Below are positions 23,520-34,190 of a stretch of DNA of 64,000 nt, piece by piece. Numbering within the stretch: the stretch's first letter is position 1; every line of letters starts with the position of its first letter. Made by a program: the position numbers and the translations under genes. The DNA is taken from assembly GCA_036924085.1 (NCBI GenBank), contig JAVGWX010000003.1, forward strand, positions 122,012,764 to 122,076,763. The letters run 5' to 3'. Source of the stretch: Ariolimax columbianus (taxonomy: Eukaryota; Mollusca; Gastropoda; Stylommatophora; Arionidae). The notes under the pieces were generated by a model. It saw only the letters and a program-made list of their open reading frames with translations, did not search any database and was not told where the DNA came from.

Positions 23520-23985
23520 CTGTTGTCGGATGTCGGATCGAAAGGTGCAAATATAGCAAGTCAAGCTCTGTAACCTAGCGACACAACGCATTCCATTCTC
23601 TGGACTACATCCTGCTACTTGCAAAGCCCTATTCAGGGATTGGTTGCGGGATATTGAGAACGTTCAGGGCTTGGTAACGGGAGATTGAGAACGTTCAGGG
23701 CTTGGTAATGGGAGATTGAGAACGTTCAGGGCTTGGTTGCGGGAGATTGAGAACGTTCAGGTCTTGGTTGCGGGAGATTGAGAAAGTTCAGGGCTTGGTT
23801 GCGGGAAATTGAGAACGTTCAGGGCTTGGTTGCGGGAGATTGAGAACGTTCAGGGCTTGGTTGCGGGAGATTGAGAACGTTCAGGGCTTGGTTGCGGGAG
23901 ATTGAGAACGTTCAGGGCTTGGTTGCGGGAGATTGAGAACGTACAGGGCTTGGTAGCGGGAGATCGAGAACGAACTAAGAAGAAA
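23520..23985 (+). repeat. Dispersed repeat B carrying an internal 31-bp minisatellite
   Basis: The 5' part (GTCGGATCGAAAGGTGCAAA, ACACAACGCATTCC, GGACTACATCCT) and the 3' end (TTGAGAACGAACTAAGAAGAA) align with 30,008-30,141. Between them, the segment TCAGGGCTTGGTTGCGGGAG plus ATTGAGAACGT is repeated about 10.5 times (23,629-23,955); it is present once in the other copy. The array is therefore an internal expansion of a dispersed repeat. Confidence 0.9.
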
Positions 23986-24035
23986 CTGTAAACTCTTGAT
24001 TTCCTGGTCCATATTTGGCCAATATAATACTGTTT

Positions 24036-24090
24036 GGGTGGGGTGGGGGGGGGGGGGGGGGGGGTGGGGGGGGGTGGGTGGGGGGGGGGA
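24036..24090. repeat. G-tract, potential quadruplex
   Basis: About 50 bp of almost pure G on the plus strand interrupted by single T residues, with runs of 4 to about 20 G. Confidence 0.9.
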
Positions 24091-24800
24091 ACTAAAGGAT
24101 ACAATACAGTATTGCAAACTCAGTAGCAATTTGAATTTTGATTGTTTTTTTTCTCGTTATCATTGTAGAAGTTAATCAAACCAATTTTATTTCTGTATCT
24201 CATTACTAATTTTCTGTATTCCGTTTCGTGTGTCTTGTCCTTGATAAAACCTTTTACTGGTCTAAACGTCGGTACAGGCTTTTAACTGTTCTTATGTCAA
24301 AACTGAATTTAAACCGTTTTCGTTGTTCATTCATCATCCCTTTGCTAGACAGCTTATTCCACATCCAGTTATCCACAAAGCTAATCTGACTGCTTTAATG
24401 GAAACCTCATGATAAACTAATTTAACGTTATTACAATGCCACGGGATTGTGACTGGTCCAGCAAAAAGTATATGAGTTTTCTTGACAAAGCGACACGATT
24501 TCGACCCCAGTAAACATTTACATTTTTGGCCACGACTGCCGGAGCAAACGGCCTATATTCCTCAGTTCTATAAATTATTTCCGGCGGATGGAATCCCATG
24601 TATGGAGAACGTGCCGTATTGATCACACAGTCATTGATCTCAAGTCACTTTACGTTACAATGGTATAAACAGTGACCAGCGAGTATTTCTATTATGATTG
24701 ATCATTAATGTCATGGTCTATTCACCCGAGTGGCACCAGAATCGAAAAGAATAGAACAATTGTAGCCTTCCAAGTGTTTCGTAAAATGCGGCAAAAGAGT
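24091..24800. other. No recognisable feature
   Basis: AT-rich unique-looking sequence. The 69-codon minus-strand frame at 24417-24626 has no recognised domain. Confidence 0.5.
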
Positions 24801-24804
24801 ATTC

Positions 24805-24950
24805 TGCATGGGGTTAGTAACCTCATTATGTAAAACCATTACCATTGAAACCACCACTGCAAATACTCGGACACAAACTTCATGTAAAAGAAGCCAACTG
24901 TAGTGACGGCCCTATGCTTCATTTGGAGCAGAATGGCAAACGGATCAATC
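24805..24950 (-). repeat. Unclassified dispersed repeat F, copy 1
   Basis: Aligns loosely but colinearly with 43,650-43,805 in the same orientation. Shared blocks are ATTATGTRAAAYCATTAC, TTGAAAC, CACTGCAAAT or CATTGCAAAT, and TATGCTTCA...GGAGCA. Minus-strand translations of both retain a similar LLxxKHxAxTT stretch, suggesting an old coding relic whose family I do not recognise. Confidence 0.5.
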
Positions 24951-25213
24951 AAATTCTATACAATCTCTTACGATTAACAATATAAAGGGAATGAAATATA
25001 ATTGTGCTTTTGGTGCAGGCTATTCTATAATATGTTCTTGAGAAACTACACATAGTTCAGATAACATTTCACAATCTGCTGACTTACAGGGAAGAAACAA
25101 GTCAAGTTACAAAATGACAAGAAAAGGATTTTATATCACAATGCACTGACAAGTATAACATGTCGCAACTCGTACGTGCGTCAGTACATTTATAAAACAA
25201 ACTCATATGTATA

Positions 25214-25745
25214 CCTAACTTAACGTCTTTATACTGGTTTAGAAGACTCTGCAGAGTCTGTATACAACCTGTTTCATTTACATTTCCTTGCTCTAGAAGC
25301 TATGCTCATCCAATCTATTCTTAAATGCATTAATTGTCCCTGCCTCCACTACTTCCTATGGCATTGAATTCCAAGTATTCACAGTTCTCCGACTAAAATT
25401 TTTTTTTAAATATCTAATCTGGACCTTTCTTTAGTTAATTTGTAATTATGTCCTCTTATTCTTGTAGGTGGTTGTATTTCGAAAAACCTTTTACAGTCGA
25501 ATTTATCCTTTCCTTTGATTATCTTTATATACATGTATTAAGTCACCTCGAATTCTCTTTCTTCTAGACACTGTAGGCCGGATTTTCTGAGTCTTTCCTC
25601 ATATCTGTAATTCTGGAATCCCACTATCAGCTTTGTCGCTCTTTTTTGTAATCTTTCCAGCATGTTTATATCCTCTCTATCATAATGACTCCACACCTGT
25701 ACACAGTACTCCAATCTAGGTCTAACTAATACGTTATACAAACGC
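25214..25745 (-). mobile_element. CR1/L2-like LINE, minus-strand 3' fragment
   Basis: On the minus strand the frame reads LVRPRLEYCVQVWSHY, INMLERLQKRATKLI and NYRYEERLRKSGLQCLEERE, then the SRLDI block, and ends TTCTAAACCAGTATAAAG. These motifs are the RT thumb and C-terminal segment of CR1/L2 elements. Frame breaks follow the EFEVT stop. It lies head to head with the plus-strand copy beginning about 80 bp to the right. Confidence 0.9.
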
Positions 25746-25785
25746 ACACACACACATACACAATGGCACTCATACACATATACAT

Positions 25786-27757
25786 ATGTACGCACGCACA
25801 CGAGCCAACACTTACAAATACGCAGTTCTAGAAACGCTAATAGAGGAATGTGTTCCATGCAGTGAGGTAAACCACAAGCGTAAAAAGTGGATAACTAGAT
25901 TTGTAGTTAAATGTAGAAGGGCAAAAAATAAAGCATGGACAAAATATATAGAGGCAGGTAAATCAAAAGAAACATATTTAAAATATTTGGACAAGTAGAA
26001 CATATCTCAGAAAGCGAATAAAACAGCAAAAATAGACTTCGAAAAAAAACTTGCTCAGAAGATCAAGACTGATAGTAAAAACTTTTTCTCTTATGTTAGA
26101 AATAAATAAACAACGAAAGACAAAGTAGGCCCTCTCGTAGACAGTACAGGAAAAATAATAAGTGAGAATAGGGAGGCAGCTAATCTGCTCAATAGGTACT
26201 TTGGCACAGTCTACACAAAAGAGGACTGCTCCAAGATCCCAGAGCCTATAGATATTTTTCAAAGAGACATGGATACAGCGGGATGAAAATCAATCTGTAT
26301 TACAGGGGAAATTGTTTTTAAAAAATTGGAGAGGTTGAAAGTGGATAAATGTCCAGGTCAAGATGGTATTCATCCAAAATTACTGTTTGAAATTAGAGAC
26401 CAACTAGCAAAATCATTGGCTATATTATGTTCTCAATCACTTACAAAAGGGATTGTTCCATATGATTGGAAAGATGCAGGGGGGATCCCCTTGTTCAAAA
26501 CAGGCAAAAAATCAGATCCAGCAAATTATAGACAGGTGAGTTTAACGAGCATAGTCTGTAAATTGCTATTCAATAATCAAAGAAATCATTGTAACGCATT
26601 TAGACAAATTTAATCTAATTAGAAATAGTCAGCATGGGTTTACTAGAGGGAGATCATGCTTAACAAATCTATTACAATTCATGGAGGTTACCAAAATGGT
26701 AGATAAAGGGGAGCCAGTGGACGTTATTTATCTAGACTTTGCAAAAGGCCTTTCATAGAGTACCCCATAAAAGATTATTTCGAAAGTTAAAATCACATGG
26801 AATAGATGGGGAAGTTGCCAAATGGATTGAAAAATTGGTGAACGGCAAGAAGGCAGAAGGTGGGCATAAATAAGGAGTACTCTGAGCGGTGTGAAGTGAA
26901 AAGTGGAGTGCCACAGAGCTTAGTTTTGGGACCAATTTTGTTCTTGATATATATATATATATTTATAAATGATTTGGACATTGATATGGGATCCATGATT
27001 GCAGAATATGCTGATGACACAAAACTATGCAGTAGTGTCTCATCTAAAGTGGAAGTGGATATATTGAGGTCGGATTTAGATAACATTCGAGAATGGTCTG
27101 TAAGCTGGCAAATGGAGTTTAATGTAGATAAATGTACAGTCATCCACATGGGTAGATCCAATATGAAACATAATTACAGAATGGGAGAGAACAAAATTAG
27201 AAAGATAGATAAGGAAAGGGACCGAAGAGGTGAGTGAGAAAGTTCAGGTAGCAGTGAAAAAGGCAAATGCAATGTTAGGTATGATAAAAAGAAATATTAA
27301 ACATAGGAGCAAGGAAGTGATAGTCAAACTGTATAAAGCATTAGTTAGACCAAGATTGGAGTACTGTGTACAGCTGTGGAGTCCTTATCAGAGAGGGGAT
27401 ATAAACATGCTGGAAAGAATACAAAAAAGAGCGACAAAGCTGATAGTGGTATTCCAGAATTACAGTTATGAGGAAAGACTCAGAAAAACCGACCTATAGT
27501 GTCTCGAAGAGGGATGATTTCGTGGTGACTTAATACAGGTTTATAAGATGATCAGAGGAATCGATAAATTAGACTATAACCAGTTTTTTAAAATACAGCA
27601 ACCCACAATAACAAGAGGGCATAGCTACAAGTTAACTAAAGAGAGGTCCAGATTAGATATTAGGAAATATATTTTTAGTCAGAGAGGGGTGTCTGCTTGG
27701 AATGCATTGCCAGGGAAGGTAGTGGAGACAGGGACAGTTAATGCATTTAAGAATTAA
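25786..27757 (+). pseudogene. CR1/L2-like reverse transcriptase frame, broken
   Basis: The coding frame survives in pieces at 25786-25998, 26326-26613, 26860-27237, 27230-27499 and 27548-27757, separated by stops and frameshifts (for example near 26,560, 26,750 and 27,220). The catalytic YADD is intact at about 27,007-27,018, but LVLGPILFLIYIYIFINDL carries a TA-repeat insertion within the conserved LFLIYINDL block. The RT would have copied element RNA at the nicked target. This copy cannot make a full protein. Confidence 0.9.
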
Positions 27758-27845
27758 TTGGATGCGCATAGCTTTCAGAGCAAGGTGATGTAAATGAAAC
27801 TGATTGTATTCAGACTCTGCAGGGTCTTCTAAGCCAGTATAAAGA
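25822..27845 (+). mobile_element. CR1/L2-like LINE, longest copy in the window (5'-truncated)
   Basis: The order is linker between endonuclease and RT (KRRAKNKAWTKY-like; KTAKIDFEKKLAQKIK; RYFGTVYTKED), RT fingers and palm (KCPGQDGIHPKLL; SLTSIVCKLL; DVIYLDFAK), SGVPQ, the catalytic AEYADDTKLC, and the thumb (LVRPRLEYCVQLWSPY; ERIQKRATKLI). It ends with the C-terminal WNALPGKVVETGTVNAFKN and TAAGCCAGTATAAAG. The endonuclease is missing. Identity of the family rests on motif order; I have not compared it with a database. Confidence 0.92.
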
Positions 27846-27846
27846 C

Positions 27847-27877
<31 letters not shown>

Positions 27878-27910
27878 TCAGTCTCAGTCTCAGTCTCTTT
27901 CTCTCTCTCA

Positions 27911-27962
<52 letters not shown>

Positions 27963-27972
27963 CACACACTAA
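27846..27972. repeat. Composite microsatellite: (CAGTCC)n, (CAGTCT)n, (CGCA)n, (CA)n
   Basis: Directly follows the CR1-like 3' end, so it could have grown from that element's short repeated tail. Tracts follow one another without spacer. Confidence 0.93.
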
Positions 27973-28469
27973 TACATCCGTTCGCACATGAATACACAGA
28001 TAAGCACAATTTCGGCAATTTGCAACACTTGTATCAAATTGTACGCTGTATTGTCATCTGGTTTGTACTTGTCCTGAAAGTTACAACTCTCTAGCACATC
28101 GGGAAGTGTATGTATTTCCAAATACAAGATTCGGCGTAACTGACAACGGAAGTTAAATAAAAACCTTAAAATGAGAAGAAATCATCACCTGATTGTAGAC
28201 AATGAGCGACCAAGTGAGTAAGTACAACAGAGCTGCTACATACAGGGGCTAACACTGTCCATCAATTCAAGACTAGAGCGACCACAGAGACATACCCAGA
28301 TCATTTGGTATCATAACAAAAGTAAGATGAGATATCAGTTGAAAACCAATTCAATAAAATACAATCAATTATTTTTTTTCGTTCGCCTTATTTCTCTAAT
28401 CCACAAGACGGTGTGCGTTGCGATGTTGTTTTTATTTTGCGCCTGTCGGCATAGTGCATCTGACTTCAG
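27973..28469. other. No recognisable feature
   Basis: AT-rich unique-looking sequence. Confidence 0.55.
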
Positions 28470-28613
28470 CATGCATTTCACATAAGGTCAGCTTCCTCCT
28501 GCATTTCCTAAAGGTTTGCTTTCGCTGGGGTAATGGCTGGTGCTGTGATGGGGATCGAACCCAACACCTTCTGGTTGTGAGCCGTGTCACTTAACCACTA
28601 GCCCACGCCGTCC
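28470..28613 (-). mobile_element. tRNA-derived SINE (family 2), minus-strand copy
   Basis: The reverse complement reads GGACGGCGTGGGCTAGTGG (A-box-like) and GGGTTCGATCCCC (B-box), then CATCACAGCACCAGCCATTA and AAGCAAACCTTTAGG. It matches 60,761-60,885 in order and sequence. Confidence 0.88.
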
Positions 28614-28867
28614 TCGTACAATGAATGAAACATATCTTCACATATTGCAAGGTATAACGTTTAGGCTGTTAACAAGTAGGCATGTTTTATGCTTAGCTTG
28701 ATCTTATCTTGCCTTATCTTATCGAGGAGACGTGGGGAGATTGGAATAACTAGTTTAAAACAGACTAGTTCACGTATGCATCACTAAGTACAACATTTCA
28801 TGGCGTCAAGAACTCTGTCTAATTCTAAAATGAAACATTTTGAGAAAAAGGAATAAAAAAGAAAAAT

Positions 28868-29675
28868 AAGGTCTCAGCATATACATCTACCTTACCAAGA
28901 TGTTGATGGCTGCGCTCAGATATTCACCTACCTTACCAAGATGTTGGTGGCTGAGCTCAGTACATTCACCTACCTACCAAGATGTTGGTGGCTGCGCTCA
29001 GATATTCACCTACCTTACCAAGATGCTGGTGGCTGAGCTCAGTACATTCACCTACCTACCAAGATGTTGGCGGCTGAGCTCAGTACATTCACCTACCTTA
29101 CCAAGATGTTGATGGCTGCGCTCAGATATTCACCTACCCTACCAAGATGTTGGTGGCTGAGCTCAGTACATTCACCTACCTTACCAAGATGTTGGTGGCT
29201 GAGCGCAGTACATTCACCTACCTACCAAGATGTTGGTGGCTGAGCTCAGTACATTCACCTACCTACCAAGATGTTGGTGGGTGAGCTCAGTATTCACCTA
29301 CCTTACCAAGATGTTGGTGGCTGAGCTCAGTACATTCACCTACCTTACCAAGATGTTGGTGGCTGAGCTCAGTACATTCACCTACCTACCAAGATGTTGG
29401 TGGCTGAGCTCAGTACATTCACCTACCTACCAAGATGTTGGTGGCTGAGCTCAGTATTCACCTACCGTACCAAGATGTTGGTGGCTGCGCTCAGTACATT
29501 CACCTACCTTACCAAGATATGTTGTGGGTGGCGGACCGACATGTAAATCATCTTGACCACTAATGACTTATTTTTGTCTTCTATAAAACAGAGACGCGGT
29601 AAGTTTACTTTCAGAATGTAACTTTAAGCCTACCGGGTGGGGCTACAGCTTGTACAGTACAGCAATGTTTCTGTA
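28868..29675 (+). repeat. Dispersed repeat C carrying a 42/38-bp minisatellite
   Basis: Units of 42 bp, and 38-bp variants lacking four bases, carry GATGTTGGTGGCTGAGCTCA and TACATTCACCTACC (28,895-29,515, about 15 units). The flanks on both sides match 57,112-57,310: GGTCTCAGCA on the left; CATCTTGACCACT, CAGAGACGCGGTA and GGGCTACAGCTTGTACAGTA on the right. The 42-bp segment occurs once at 57.1 kb, so the array is an expansion inside the repeat. Confidence 0.9.
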
Positions 29676-30007
29676 ATATTGTATATAGACTTCGTTTGTC
29701 ACTCAACAACGTCCGTTTAAATTCGGGCTCCATTGGTGAGAGTGAGAATACTGAAAATATTGATATGGAACATGGAAATTACAAAAGTATAGGGAAAGGT
29801 GTAGATAAGACACTAGGGGTCATATCGCTAAAGAACGAATTTGAGAAGACGTCTTATTGCACAGAAAAAGCTGAACGAACGAAGTAGTCAGAACGTTAGA
29901 AGTCACAGACATGTACAAAAGACGAGGAATGATAACCAAGAGCACAGTTAACAATTATATTATGTTGTTAGGGAGGGAAATAGATTGGAATATCTGTTGA
30001 AGATGGA
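29676..30007. other. No recognisable feature
   Basis: The 63-codon frame at 29696-29887 has no recognised similarity. Confidence 0.5.
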
Positions 30008-30141
30008 TGTGTCGGACCGAAAGGTGCAAATATCGCAGTCAAGCTGTAAACTAACGACACAAGGCATTCCGTTCTACGGACTACATCCTATTCAGGGCTT
30101 GACAGTGGGGTACTGAGAATGAACGCAGAAGAAGAAGAATA
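30008..30141 (+). repeat. Dispersed repeat B, unexpanded copy
   Basis: Contains GTCGGACCGAAAGGTGCAAA, ACACAAGGCATTCCG, GGACTACATCCTATTCAGGG and ends ACGCAGAAGAAGAAG. It aligns with 23,520-23,985 but holds a single copy of the segment that is amplified there. The (GAA)n end resembles the LINE tails in this window. Confidence 0.85.
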
Positions 30142-31185
30142 CGATTGAAATAGATCAAAAAGGTTACGAGATTGTGAATACATGACAACAGAGACATCTC
30201 GCTGAAACAAACAACTTGTGAGTTGAGCTTTGATTCCGATAGTCTGGTATTGTATTTTGTAACCGTGTAAAGTGATATAATAACATTAATTTGTTGTTTT
30301 ATTTTTCTGTTCATGTCCAATATTTTCGAGATACATAAATGGGAAAATAATTCCTGGCAAACTATTCTGTCTAAGGGAGATAACCTTGGTACATGTATAC
30401 ATATTAACTGGTCCAAGTGAGCAGGATAACTAAACAGGGTTGAGTGAGTCTATTATACTTATAATAACAATTTTACAAACATTTGTCACAATAATGGCAT
30501 TAACACTTCATCCCCAACATCAGTATCTAATGCGGGGATTGCATAAACTTTCACCATTTTAGCTTCGTATGATTTGAATTTGTATTTACTTGAATTTCCA
30601 TGATATTTCTTGACATCTTGAACGGAAATAATGGGGCTCACCCTGGGGCCCACTCTTCCCTTCTCTCTCTCTTCTCACCTCACTCTGTTTCATTTGACTA
30701 TCCTACAGTCACACTCTTGCACAACTTTCACACGCGCCCTCATGGTGAGGCCCTTCCATTGCACTTTGGTTGGGCTAGCTTCTGAGGGCGCACAAACCTA
30801 GCATAGGTACATACAGACGCATGTATGCATCCAAGCACTGGTTTATGCGTCCTGATATCGCCCAATGGACTACGGTCTGGGGTGTAAAATGGCGCGCCTC
30901 CGCCAGTAGAAACTAGTGAGGCAAACATCTAAGCAACAACAGCATCTTGAACTGGAAGAAATGGACGTATGTTGAATGTTCTGTCTGTGGGCTGCTTCTT
31001 CAAGAGGAAATAATAGCAGTGCGGCTGGTCGATAGATAACGTCATGGTCTGGATCTTGCAACAGAAATCACATGTAATGAAAGTGACAAGAGATCTGGAG
31101 AAACAAGCTTGGTAACTATGCCTTCCAAGGGAATAGCAACAATAACAAGATGGAAATAAAAGGGCAATGAAAATAGAGAAAGGGT
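30142..31185. other. No recognisable gene
   Basis: AT-rich to about 30,600, then C/T-rich (30,640-30,720) and more balanced. Frames of 60-111 codons overlap on both strands and show no recognised domain. Confidence 0.5.
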
Positions 31186-31705
31186 GTCCATGCGTGCGTA
31201 CTTTTGTGTGTGTGATTTGGTGGGTGTGTGCGCGCACGTTTTGTGTGTGTATCTACGTGCGTGATTTGGTGGGTGCGTGCGCACGTGCTTTTGTGTGTGT
31301 GCGTCTGCGTGTGTGATTTGGTGTGTGTGTGTTTTGATCTGTGTGTTGATTTTGGGGTGTGTGTACCTGAGTTCGTACTTTTGTGTGTGCCTGTGTGTGT
31401 GTGTGTATGTTCCTGCTTTTGTGTATATGTGTGTGTGTTCGTGCGTGATTTGGTGAGTACGTGCGTGCGTGCTTTTGCGCGCGTGTGTGTACCTGCGTAC
31501 TTACTTTTGTGTGTGCGTGTGTGATTTGGTGGGTGGGTGTGAGTGCGTACATGTGTGTGTGTGTGTGCGTTCGTACAAGCTTTTGTGTGTGGCTACTTGT
31601 GTGTGTGTGCGGGTGCGTTTGTGTGTGTGTACGTGCATATGTACTTTTGTGCGTGCCTGCTTGTTTGTGTGTGTATGTGCATGCGTGCGCCGTGTGTATT
31701 TGTGC
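31186..31705. repeat. GT-rich low-complexity tract
   Basis: Long (GT)n stretches broken by a recurring GTGATTTGGTGGGTGxGTGxG and by CTTTTGTGTGTG segments. Alternating purine-pyrimidine over about 500 bp makes it a Z-DNA candidate. Long frames on both strands (Cys/Val-rich on plus, His/Thr-rich on minus) are by-products. Confidence 0.93.
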
Positions 31706-33290
31706 GCAAGCTCCACACCTCATATCCGTTCATCATTGCTGGAAGGACTATGGAATTGTGTGCTCTTTCCGTGGTGACTTTCATCTCTTGGAGTATTGGC
31801 TTAATGGACTTAGAAGAAAACCAAGCTGTTTTTTGTCGTCTAGAGATTCAGTGTCCGAATTTGTGGTTGGCATTTATCTCTTGGCTAGGAGTTGACATCC
31901 TTGATGGTTGTATCTCCCATCTTGATGTCCTGCTTTGGGCAGTAATGGTTTCTAAGGCATTGGGTTTTACTTTTATTTATCTTCAGACCAGCAGTTCAAG
32001 TCGTTGTTGGGGTACCGTAGTTGTATGATTGATGAGCACAATGTCATCTGCTACCTGTAAATGGACGAGGCACTTGCTATCTATACACCTAAGTCAATCC
32101 AATGTAATTAATGGAACATCTCTTTGAGAGCTGCTGTGAATAGCTTTGGGGAGATGGTTGTAATCCTGACGAACTCCTCTTGCTATCTGAACATATACTG
32201 GACGGTGGTACAGCATGGTGGCTGTATTGCAGCCTCTCTTGGTTTCCTCAATCAAGTTGGTATAGGTTTCAGAGATGCCCTATTTTCTGATAGCAATTAC
32301 CACAAGATTGGTCTCGGTACTATCAATTGCTTTCTCATAATCGATAACTACAATACAGAGTGTCTGCACAGTTCACGTGCCCTCTGCAACTGTTGATTGA
32401 TCGCGTGGAGATGATCAATGGTGGAGAACCCTTTCCTAAATCCGGCTTATTATGGAGGTTGGTGTTCAACAATGTGCCTGTCCAATCTGCTGGCAATGAC
32501 TAGGGAATACCTTGTACGTTATCAGTAGCAGACAAATTGCACGGCACTTCCCAAGATGTTCAGTATCTCCCTTTTTGTGGATGAGAACAGGCTTTGAGGA
32601 TTTGCACTGGTCAGTAATATGTACTGGCAATAAACAGAGGTTTCCTCAGTAGAAGAGAAATAAGCAGGAAAACAAAGATGGATGTATACCGTTCGACCTA
32701 TGTGCCTGTCCTGACATATGGATGTGAGTCATGGACAATGACTACAGCCCAAGAAAGGCAATTACAAACTTCAGAAATGAGGTACCTAAGAAAGGCGGTT
32801 CAGGTGACGAAAAGGGACAAGATCCGTAACCAGACAATACGTAGCAATCTTGAAGTTCAACCCCTGCAGACACGAGTGGAGCAGTCCCAACTACAGTGGT
32901 TTGGCCATGTCTGTAGAATGGAAGAAGATCGGATACCAAAGCGGTCATGGGAGATCAAAAGTCAAGGACGCAGACCCCGAGGACGTCCCAAAGTACGTTG
33001 GGAAGACAACATACGACAGTTCCTAAGTGATAGAGGGCTGGATTGGAAAGAGGCCAGGAAAAAGACGGCGGATAGAGCAGTGTGGCGTTCTCTTTGGCAA
33101 ACCTCTACACCTCACGGTAGAAGAGGAGCGACTAAGTAAGTAATATGTACTGAATTGAGACATTTATTAAACAGCTTTGACAGCTGAACTGCAAACGTTT
33201 CTCCCCTTGCCTTAAGAACGTCTATAATTGTCTTATCTGATACCGGCGTTGGGCCTGGTTTTGACTGTTTTATGTTATGCAAGATGTCGT
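31706..33290 (-). pseudogene. RTE-like LINE relic, split by a nested insertion
   Basis: The minus strand, read from about 33,290 downward, gives KPGPTPVSDKTIID, LFNKCL, then (after the nested element) KKGDTEHLGKCRAI, RLDRHIVEH, GFSTIDHLHAINQQLQRAREL, DYEKAID, VADDIVLI and NSIVLPAMMNGYEVWSL. This is the RT order of RTE-type LINEs (YRxISLL; FRxGxSTIDxI; YADDIxLI; YGxExW). The first residue of the catalytic motif is Val and stops are frequent. Positions 32,627-33,137 belong to a younger, opposite-strand insertion. Confidence 0.8.
32627..33137 (+). mobile_element. Nested LINE fragment (RTE-type C-terminus) with 14-bp TSD
   Basis: Bounded by perfect copies of AGTAATATGTACTG (32,613-32,626 and 33,138-33,151). 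The single long frame 32678-33139 (153 codons) reads YVPVLTYGCESWTMTTAQE, QWFGHVCRMEEDRIPKRSWE, GRRPRGRPKVRWEDNIRQFL and TADRAVWRSLW. This is an uninterrupted RTE-type C-terminal region. 5' truncation plus TSD indicates target-primed insertion into the older minus-strand relic. The frame is open but lacks RT and endonuclease, so it is not functional on its own. Confidence 0.92.
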
Positions 33291-33476
33291 CAGATTTAAT
33301 CGGTGCAATGTGTCTCCCTCCGTGGTGCCAGTCTGTTTTGGAATTTCGGCTTTTGATTAAAAAAAGTCAGTGTAAATACTGTCTGCATTCTGCTTCGATG
33401 AGTCGTCTATCTGATGTGATGGTGTTGCTGTCCCTTTTTATGGCTGTAAGATCTCCCTTTTGTTGCATACTTTTAC

Positions 33477-34190
33477 TGGTTTCAGCCGCTTTGATAAGTC
33501 GCTGTTCGATGCTGCTCCTGGTTTCAGCCGCTTTGATAAGTCGCTGTTTGATGCTGCACCTGGTTTCAGCCGCTTTGATAAGTCGCTGTTCGGTGCTACA
33601 CCTGGTTTCAGCCGCTTTGATAAGTCGCTGTTTGATGCTGCACCTGGTTTCAGCCGCTTTGATAAGTCGCTGTTCGGTGCTACACCTGGTTTCAGCCGCT
33701 TTGATAAGTCGCTGTTCGATGCTGCTCCTGGTTTCAGCCGCTTTGATAAGTCGCTGTTTGATGCTGCACCTGGTTTCAGCCGCTTTGATAAGTCGCTGTT
33801 CGATGCTGCTCCTGGTTTCAGCCGCTTTGATAAGTCGCTGTTCGTTGCTACACCTGGTTTCAGCCGCTTTGATAAGTCGCTGTTCGATGCTACACCTGGT
33901 TTCAGCCGCTTTGATAAGTCGCTGTTTGATGCTGCTCCTGGTTTCAGCCGCTTTGATAAGTCGCTGTTCGGTGCTACACCTGGTTTCAGCCGCTTTGATA
34001 AGTCGCTGTTTGATGCTGCTCCTGGTTTCAGCCGCTTTGATTAGTCGCTATTCGATGCTGCACCTGGTTTCAGCCGCTTTGATAAGTCGCTGTTCGGTGC
34101 TACACCTGGTTTCAGCCGCTTTGATAAGTCGCTATTCGATGCTGCACCTGGTTTCAGCCGCTTTGATTAGTCGCTATTCGATGCTGCTCA
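33477..34190. repeat. 42-bp minisatellite, about 17 units
   Basis: Units consist of GGTTTCAGCCGCTTTGATAA, GTCGCTGTTCGATGCTGC and CCT, with CACCT or CTCCT alternatives and TTTGATG, TTCGGTG or TTCGATG variants. Two plus-strand frames of 318 and 194 codons stay open across it; they encode LVSAALISRC... and FSRFDKSLF... repeats. The unique ends are too short to support a real protein. Confidence 0.96.

Noticed and set aside
25214..27845. Twin-priming inversion of a single CR1-like insertion
   Set aside because: Both arms contain the same 3'-terminal region and each has its own 3' end, so they are two insertions; twin priming would split one element into non-overlapping parts.
27846..27972. Telomere-like or regulatory CAGTCT repeat
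   Set aside because: It is a short composite microsatellite directly after a LINE 3' end, and tail growth explains it.
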